Assembly (NCBI GenBank): GCA_009776905.1
Contig: WRMX01000051.1
Coordinates: forward strand, 1 to 10,215
DNA: 10,215 bases
Origin: Oscillospiraceae bacterium
GTDB lineage: Bacteria > Bacillota > Clostridia > Oscillospirales > Oscillospiraceae
Reading direction: 5' to 3'
Part shown: positions 5,998 to 10,215 of the stretch, piece by piece
Position numbering within the stretch: the first letter of the stretch is position 1
How the letters are laid out: the number at the start of each line of letters is the position of its first letter
Position numbers and translations under genes: made by a program
The notes under the pieces: model-generated
Databases searched by the model: none
What the model was told of the DNA's origin: nothing
The model's input: the letters and a program-made list of their open reading frames with translations, nothing else

Positions 5998-6993
5998 ATG
6001 GTTAAGTACACAATAAAACGGTTGGTTATGATCATCCCTATCACATTGGTCGTTATCCTGGTCCTCTTTCTCATGCTATACCTTGTTGCGGGGTCCAGCA
6101 TGACCCAACTGCGGATTTACGGCGGCGGCGACATGCTCGACAGAGTGTTTGAACGCTTCAAGGCGAGCGAGAACTTTTTCACGAAGTATATACGGTATTG
6201 CTACAACGTCATCGTGCATCTGGACTTCGGGCGGTCCAGCGCGACGAGGCTCCGCTTGATTGGCGAGCTCGATTACCGTGTCAAGAACACCATGCTGCTA
6301 TTGGCGACCGGCGTCGGCGCGACCTTGCTGATCGGCATCCCCCTCGGCGTCGTCGCAGCTGTGCGGAAAAACCGCCCGTTGGACAGAATCATCAATGTGA
6401 TTTCGCTGCTTTTGTCTGCCATACCAAGCTATTCGATGGCGATAGCCGTCACGCTCATTTTGGCGGTGTATCTGCGGATTCTACCCGTGGTCATCAGCTA
6501 CATATCCCCGCTGGCATATATCATGCCGATGATCACATTGTCGCTGGGGGGCATCGCTTCGATAGCGCGCATGTCTCGCGCGAGCATGATTGAGGAGCTT
6601 GAACAGCCATATATAACCGCGCTACGCTCAAAGGGGCTGCGGGAACGCACCGTCATATACAAGCATGCGCTCAAGAACGCGCTCGTGCCTGTCATATCTT
6701 CTCTTGGCGGGCTCATCGCGCAGTTGCTTTGCGGGACTTTCGTCGTTGAGCATTTCTTCAACGTCCCGGGGCTCGGATCATATATGCTAAGGTCGGTCGG
6801 TTCCAGGAGCCACCTTGAAATACTCGGTTGCACGATTATAATGACCATGATTCTGGCAGTTACGAATGTTTTGACTGACGTGCTTTATTCGCTCGTAAAT
6901 CCGCAAATCAAGCTGCGCTATTCCCGAGGCTCATCTAGAATGCGGCTTCCGCCCGTTGTGCCTGCGAATGTCAGAAAGGAGGCGGCGGAATGA
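5998..6993 (+). CDS. Dpp/Opp-type ABC transporter permease (DppB-like)
   Basis: An inner-membrane protein of 331 aa. An N-terminal membrane segment (about 10-32) is followed by an extracytoplasmic stretch with HLDFGRSS near 78-85. Further hydrophobic segments lie near 101-123, 131-160, 174-193, 230-250 and 275-300. The cytoplasmic coupling (EAA) loop reads YITALRSKGLRERTVIYKHA, then LKNALVP, at about 203-230, the hallmark of BPD_transp_1 permeases of the DppB/OppB group. Such proteins form half of the channel that passes di/oligopeptides, nickel or other small solutes delivered by a binding protein. The start ATG 5998 is preceded by GGGGA at about 7 bases. The stop overlaps the next start by ATGA. 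Substrate is unknown; these families are also used for non-peptide substrates. Confidence 0.93.
   Translation: MVKYTIKRLVMIIPITLVVILVLFLMLYLVAGSSMTQLRIYGGGDMLDRVFERFKASENFFTKYIRYCYNVIVHLDFGRSSATRLRLIGELDYRVKNTMLLLATGVGATLLIGIPLGVVAAVRKNRPLDRIINVISLLLSAIPSYSMAIAVTLILAVYLRILPVVISYISPLAYIMPMITLSLGGIASIARMSRASMIEELEQPYITALRSKGLRERTVIYKHALKNALVPVISSLGGLIAQLLCGTFVVEHFFNVPGLGSYMLRSVGSRSHLEILGCTIIMTMILAVTNVLTDVLYSLVNPQIKLRYSRGSSRMRLPPVVPANVRKEAAE
6975..6982 (+). promoter_or_regulatory. Strong ribosome binding site for the second permease
   Basis: AAAGGAGG lies inside the last codons of the first permease gene, 7 bases before the ATG at 6990. It fixes that start and supports balanced synthesis of the two subunits. 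Confidence 0.8.
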
Positions 6994-7907
6994 GCAACAT
7001 AGATAGCAGCGCCAGCAGCGTCGGCAGCGCGGTAGCTGCTTCCGACCACATCGCATCCCCTGCGGGCAACCATTGGGTCGAAGGCTTGCGAAGGCTGGGC
7101 AAGAACAAGGTCGCGACAATCTGTTTTTTCGTGTTTATCATTATTTTTCTCGCTTGCATGTTCGCGCCAGTTATCACTAAATGGGACTATACCACAATTA
7201 ACAAGGATTTTCAATTGGAGCCGCCGTCGTTGAACCATCTGCTTGGCACGGACAATCTGGGGCGCGATGTGTTTTCCAGGCTGCTTTATGGCGGCAGGAT
7301 CACGTTGAGGATCGCTGTCACCACAGCCATCCTGGCGGCTGCGCTTGGCTGCGCGATTGGGCTGCCGGCAGGTTATTTCGGTGGCAGGCTGGACGCTTTG
7401 GTTTCGCCGGTTCTCGACCTGATAGGCTCCATACCGGTCATTCTGCTGGTCATAGTCACGGAATTCGCTCTCGGCTGGGGGCGCGGCAACTTCATGTATG
7501 CCATGGTCATCGCGGCGATACCGCAATTTGCGCGGCTCATACGCGCTTCCGTCATGAATATCATCGGGCGCGAATATATCGAGGCCGCGAGGGCTCTGGG
7601 CGTGAGCCACAAAATGATCATGCTGCGCCATATAATGCACAACATTGCTCCGGCCTTGATAGTCCGTTTCACCACCGGGGTCGCCGAGGCCTTGCTGACC
7701 TGCACGATCATGGGGTATCTTGGCATCGGCATCAACCCGCCCACTCCGGAATGGGGGTATATCGTCTTCAGCACGAAATCATATATCAGGCGGGCTCCGC
7801 ATTTGGTCGTAATCCCTTGCGTGCTCATTGCCGTTACAGTCATTTCTCTGAGCCTTTTTGGCGACGGGCTGCGCGATGCGCTCGACCCGCGCGACGGCAG
7901 GGTTTGA
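6990..7907 (+). CDS. Dpp/Opp-type ABC transporter permease (DppC-like)
   Basis: An inner-membrane protein of 305 aa and partner of the preceding permease. A Ser/Ala-rich cytoplasmic N-terminus (1-38) leads into a membrane segment at about 41-62. The motif HLLGTDNLGRDVFSRLLYGG (near 80-100) is diagnostic for DppC/OppC. The EAA loop YIEAARALGVSHKMIMLRH lies near 193-212 and is followed by NIAPALIV. The C-terminus ends FGDGLRDALDPR, also typical. Together the pair would form the transmembrane channel. No substrate-binding protein or ATPase gene follows: the next gene is convergent. The missing subunits must be encoded elsewhere, possibly to the right of the window. Confidence 0.95.
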   Translation: MSNIDSSASSVGSAVAASDHIASPAGNHWVEGLRRLGKNKVATICFFVFIIIFLACMFAPVITKWDYTTINKDFQLEPPSLNHLLGTDNLGRDVFSRLLYGGRITLRIAVTTAILAAALGCAIGLPAGYFGGRLDALVSPVLDLIGSIPVILLVIVTEFALGWGRGNFMYAMVIAAIPQFARLIRASVMNIIGREYIEAARALGVSHKMIMLRHIMHNIAPALIVRFTTGVAEALLTCTIMGYLGIGINPPTPEWGYIVFSTKSYIRRAPHLVVIPCVLIAVTVISLSLFGDGLRDALDPRDGRV

Positions 7908-7920
7908 AAACAGTGTAGGT

Positions 7921-7982
7921 GGCGAAACCGCAATCCTTTGTAATATCTGTTTGTAATATCTGCAAGGCGAAACCGCGATCCT
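7921..7982 (+). repeat. Short direct repeats after the permease operon
   Basis: TTTGTAATATCTG occurs twice in exact tandem (7937-7949 and 7950-7962). The 17-base sequence GGCGAAACCGCAATCCT (7921-7937) recurs at 7966-7982 with one change. A further similar TTGTAATTATGTCTG lies at 7999-8013. They fill the start of the 172-bp convergent gap. Confidence 0.65.
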
Positions 7983-8000
7983 CAGATTCGGTTTCGCCTT
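7964..8000. terminator. Hairpin between convergent genes, possible bidirectional terminator
   Basis: AAGGCGAAACCG (7964-7975) and CGGTTTCGCCTT (7989-8000) form a perfect 12-bp stem with a 13-base loop. It lies between the rightward permeases and the leftward cupin gene. Only weak T-runs follow on either side, so intrinsic termination is plausible but not textbook. The copy of GGCGAAACCG at 7921-7930 could pair with the same right arm instead. Confidence 0.5.
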
Positions 8001-8036
8001 GTAATTATGTCTGCTGCCTGTCTGCTGCGTTGTTGC

Positions 8037-8079
8037 GCAAGCCGCTGCCCGTTCCTTGCATACGCCTTGCAGCGCTTGC
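8037..8079. terminator. Second imperfect hairpin just past the cupin stop
   Basis: GCAAGCCGCTG (8037-8047) pairs with CAGCGCTTGC (8070-8079) except for one bulged base, with a 22-base loop. It follows the cupin stop codon immediately on the minus strand and may protect or end that transcript. No T-tract is present. Confidence 0.3.
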
Positions 8080-9423
8080 CTATTCTACCAAATATTCGGC
8101 GGGAGAGCGGAAGCACTTGCCACAGATGTTGCAACGCTTCTTGTCGTTGTATTTGCAAAAGCGGACGTTGTCGCCCATGTACGTATATGTGTGGCTCCTT
8201 GCGAACGGCCTGTCGTCAGCCTGCTCTTGCGGGATCTCAGGCTCGAGCGGCTCCCGTGCCTGGTTTATGGTGCCCCACGTCCCGGACAGGAATGCAGCTT
8301 GGAATATCAACGGCCTTTTCATCTTGCGGAAACGTATCGGGCAATGCCATACATTCGCGGGGACGCGGACGACGGTGGGTTTTGTGATGATTTTGCTCTC
8401 CATATGGTCGGGATCGTCGCCAAACAGGAACTCGATCTCGCAATCAAAATCAAAGATATTCATCGGGTCGGCGCCCATGAAGAAGATATACTCCTCCACG
8501 CCTTGGTGAACATGCGAATCCTCCATATCGTTAGCCGCCGTGAAAACCTGGTATCCGACATGGTACGTCGCGCCTTCCATGTATGTCTCGCCGCGGAAAT
8601 AGAACTGCGGCGACGGGCACCAATCGCCCCAATTTGTCTCTTCTTTCGGGCAGGCCAGGACGCACTTGGCAAGCTCGTCCGTGAGCGGAGGCTTTGGCGT
8701 CTTCAGTTTTGCGGCATCGGTATATGGCTTTGATGCGTATCCGGGCATGACGACGCTGTCCATTCCCATCGGCGCCTTTGACGGGTCGTATGCGCCGGTG
8801 TCCGTATATGACTCCACCCCGTCTTCGTTTACGACTCCCCATTTGACATACGTATATGGCATTTCGGAAAGCTCGTCCGCGTGCGAGAAGCAATATCCGC
8901 AGTAGTTGCAGTCTTTTTGGGAGTCAAGCACGCAAATGCGCATCTCGTCGCCGGTATAGATAAATTGCCTTTCGCCATTGTCCTTGCGCTCGACAAATTT
9001 GACGTAGCCGTTTTTCCCGGCCATCATGACGGCTTGGAACAACAAAGGCTTGTCGATACGCACAAAGTTCAGCGGGCTGTGCCACCAGCCTTTTGGGATT
9101 CTAATGATCGTGGGCTCCGTGATCACGATTTTTTCCATCGCGTCATATTTTTCGCCCATGTAGAAATGCGCCTCAGCGTCCCATGAGCTGAAAACATCGG
9201 GCAAAACAGCGCCCAAAAACACGAGATACTCGTCTTCCCTGTGGAAATGTGGCTCGCGCTCCAGCAATACCGGAGCCTTGAACACCTGGAATCCCACGTT
9301 CATCCCCGCGCCGGGCATATCGCTGTCGCCGCGAAAGTACGCCTGCGGAGAATGGCACCAGTCGCCCCAGTTCGTTTCCTGCGGAACAAACTCATAAAAG
9401 AGCTTTTCATATTTCGCCTGCAT
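8080..9423 (-). CDS. Internally duplicated cupin (bicupin) with cysteine-rich tails
   Basis: A soluble protein of 447 aa made of two similar halves (about 1-200 and 245-447). Each opens with ETNWGDWC.SPQ.YFRG. Half 1 has the classical cupin motifs: H59-x-H61-x3-E65, then P110-K-G-W-W-H115 with N119. Half 2 has H304-x-H306-x3-E310 and H360, but asparagine replaces the motif glycine and R364 replaces the final asparagine. Each half ends in a CX7CX2CX2C group: C164/C172/C175/C178 and C423/C431/C434/C437. Cupin histidines usually bind Fe, Mn, Ni or Zn; four-cysteine groups usually bind Zn or Fe-S. No enzymatic function can be assigned. GGGAGG lies 8 bases before the ATG. The gene follows the TetR gene by 19 bases, so the two are very probably co-transcribed. 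I do not recognise a characterised relative. Confidence 0.85.
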   Translation of the reverse strand: MQAKYEKLFYEFVPQETNWGDWCHSPQAYFRGDSDMPGAGMNVGFQVFKAPVLLEREPHFHREDEYLVFLGAVLPDVFSSWDAEAHFYMGEKYDAMEKIVITEPTIIRIPKGWWHSPLNFVRIDKPLLFQAVMMAGKNGYVKFVERKDNGERQFIYTGDEMRICVLDSQKDCNYCGYCFSHADELSEMPYTYVKWGVVNEDGVESYTDTGAYDPSKAPMGMDSVVMPGYASKPYTDAAKLKTPKPPLTDELAKCVLACPKEETNWGDWCPSPQFYFRGETYMEGATYHVGYQVFTAANDMEDSHVHQGVEEYIFFMGADPMNIFDFDCEIEFLFGDDPDHMESKIITKPTVVRVPANVWHCPIRFRKMKRPLIFQAAFLSGTWGTINQAREPLEPEIPQEQADDRPFARSHTYTYMGDNVRFCKYNDKKRCNICGKCFRSPAEYLVE

Positions 9424-9442
9424 GGTATTGACCTCCCGATTA

Positions 9443-10060
9443 TTATTTTATTTTTTCATCTCTTCTGTCGATCAGGCTGATCGTCTTGTAGTTCGTAATG
9501 GTGTTCTTGAAGTCGCTGAAAATCCTGTTGAATTGGATCGCAGCCATGTCGCGGCTGCCCCAGAGCGAATAATATGACATAAGCGTCATAATCTCGTATA
9601 CATAGTCCTTCACGATCTCATAGGGGCATTTTAACAACTCGGCGAGATCCCTGCCCAGCCTGTCGTAAAAGTCATTGACCTTTTCAAACTGCTTCTTCCG
9701 ATGCTCCTCAAAGGCCGGGCTGGACACCGCCTGGTGGAGGAACCGCATCTGCGGGGCATAGTCCAGGCCAATGTTTGCCAGGCGCGGGAATATGTCGAAC
9801 GAAGAGCTGTCGAATTCCTTTAGAGCTTCAAAATAAGCGCTCTCAATTTGTATAAAACCATAATTGACGCACTCGAACAGGATTTGGTTCTTCGAGCCGA
9901 AGTAATAGTACAGCGTGTTTGCGTTGATGCTCGCGGCCGCGCAAAAATCACGGGTCGTCGTGTTCTCGATCCCGCCCTTTACAAAACATTCATAACATTT
10001 TTCGATGATTTGGTTTTTCTTTTCGCTGTTGTCCGATTTGACTGAAACGGCCTGGCTCAA
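9443..10060 (-). CDS. TetR/AcrR-family transcriptional regulator
   Basis: A protein of 205 aa from a TTG start at 10060. The N-terminal DNA-binding domain reads IIEKCYECFVKGGIENTTTR (18-37), then DFCAAASINANTLYYYFGSKNQIL (38-61), the helix-turn-helix and YYYF-x-SK pattern of TetR repressors. The rest is a helical ligand-binding and dimerisation domain of variable sequence. A longer frame begins at TTG 10102, but only the TTG at 10060 has a good SD (GGAG at 10069-10072, 8 bases away), and it gives the usual short lead before helix 1. The bicupin gene follows after 19 bases. As a TetR member it probably represses its own transcript and perhaps the divergent or neighbouring genes until a small ligand appears; the ligand is unknown. 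Confidence 0.9.
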   Translation of the reverse strand: MSQAVSVKSDNSEKKNQIIEKCYECFVKGGIENTTTRDFCAAASINANTLYYYFGSKNQILFECVNYGFIQIESAYFEALKEFDSSSFDIFPRLANIGLDYAPQMRFLHQAVSSPAFEEHRKKQFEKVNDFYDRLGRDLAELLKCPYEIVKDYVYEIMTLMSYYSLWGSRDMAAIQFNRIFSDFKNTITNYKTISLIDRRDEKIK

Positions 10061-10068
10061 TAGATATG

Positions 10069-10072
10069 CTCC
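10069..10072 (-). promoter_or_regulatory. Shine-Dalgarno that sets the TetR TTG start
   Basis: GGAG on the minus strand, 8 bases before TTG 10060. The alternative TTG at 10102 has no comparable sequence upstream. A shorter protein of 205 aa is therefore preferred. Confidence 0.6.
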
Positions 10073-10078
10073 AATCAA

Positions 10079-10108
10079 GTTTGTTAAGCGCTTGCTTAGC
10101 AAGCAAAC
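10079..10108. promoter_or_regulatory. Nested dyad upstream of the TetR gene, candidate autoregulatory operator
   Basis: GTTTG (10079-10083) and CAAAC (10104-10108) enclose two alternative inner dyads, TAAGC-GCTT-GCTTA (10085-10098) and GCTTGC-TTA-GCAAGC (10090-10104). It lies in the leader between the candidate promoter and the preferred start. TetR proteins commonly bind such dyads near their own genes; the match here is inferred from position only. Confidence 0.4.
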
Positions 10109-10158
10109 GTATTACAACTCGGCGAAATTTTCTCATATAGCCCACCCATTTGCAATAG

Positions 10159-10187
10159 ATTATCTTCCTTTTTGTGAATATCGCCAA
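10159..10187 (-). promoter_or_regulatory. Candidate promoter of the TetR-bicupin operon
   Basis: On the minus strand, TTGGCG (10182-10187) and GATAAT (10159-10164) are separated by 17 bases; the -10 matches five of six positions and the -35 four of six. Transcription would begin near 10152 and include the dyad at 10079-10108 in the leader. Confidence 0.4.
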
Positions 10188-10188
10188 T

Positions 10189-10202
10189 CAATTTGACAAT
10201 TG
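10189..10202 (+). promoter_or_regulatory. Possible -35 of a rightward gene beyond the edge, within a small dyad
   Basis: TTGACA at 10193-10198 is a perfect -35 on the plus strand and sits in CAATT-TGAC-AATTG (10189-10202). Its -10 would fall just outside the window. This suggests a divergent gene to the right, next to the TetR promoter. Confidence 0.3.
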
Positions 10203-10215
10203 CTACAAATGTGAC

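Noticed and set aside
6918..7640. 240-codon open frame on the minus strand
   Set aside because: It is antisense to both permease genes, has a low-complexity Arg/Asp/Gln-rich translation and no SD or family match.
8056..8733. 225-codon open frame on the plus strand
   Set aside because: It is antisense to the bicupin, whose motifs are unambiguous; no domain is visible in it.
9990..10187. 65-codon minus-strand frame upstream of and overlapping the TetR gene
   Set aside because: It would start at a TTG within the candidate -35 and has no SD. The overlapping TetR frame explains the coding signal from 10060 on.

Overview
The window looks like an accessory or catabolic locus of an obligately anaerobic Firmicute, probably a clostridial gut-type organism. 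The evidence is one flavin/Fe-S ene-reductase, one Fe-S aldo/keto reductase and one radical SAM protein in a row, purine-rich Shine-Dalgarno sequences, a probable TTG start, and GC-rich genes separated by AT-rich gaps. No rRNA, tRNA, CRISPR array or complete insertion sequence is recognisable.

Layout. Bases 1-140 (minus strand) hold the C-terminal end of an IS110-family transposase that runs off the left edge. It abuts, and probably truncates, an unrecognised gene at 115-1017 (minus) that resembles BtrH-like proteins of peptide and natural-product clusters. An AT-rich gap (1018-1419) carries two dyads and a 55-bp sequence repeated twice. A minus-strand operon follows, read from 5601 down to 1420: a 642-aa old-yellow-enzyme/2-enoate-reductase-type protein, a 370-aa aldo/keto reductase with two C-terminal 4Fe-4S motifs, and a 371-aa radical SAM protein with a CX4CX2C motif. 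The divergent gap 5602-5997 contains a 241-bp palindromic element packed with hairpins. It lies between a perfect TATAAT and the start of the ene-reductase gene, and a consensus-like forward promoter lies beyond it. Two Dpp/Opp-type permease genes are transcribed rightward (5998-7907) and overlap by ATGA. No binding protein or ATPase accompanies them here. A 172-bp convergent gap carries a hairpin and short repeats. A minus-strand pair, a TetR-type regulator (10060-9443) and an internally duplicated cupin protein (9423-8080), completes the window.

How it may work together (inference): the permeases import a small organic or peptide-like substrate. The ene-reductase saturates an activated C=C bond, and the aldo/keto reductase reduces a carbonyl using internal Fe-S clusters. 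The bicupin binds metal or ligand or acts on an intermediate, and the TetR protein senses a substrate. The least familiar parts are the bicupin, whose two halves each carry two-histidine cupin motifs and a CX7CX2CX2C tail, and the structured element in the leader of the ene-reductase operon.
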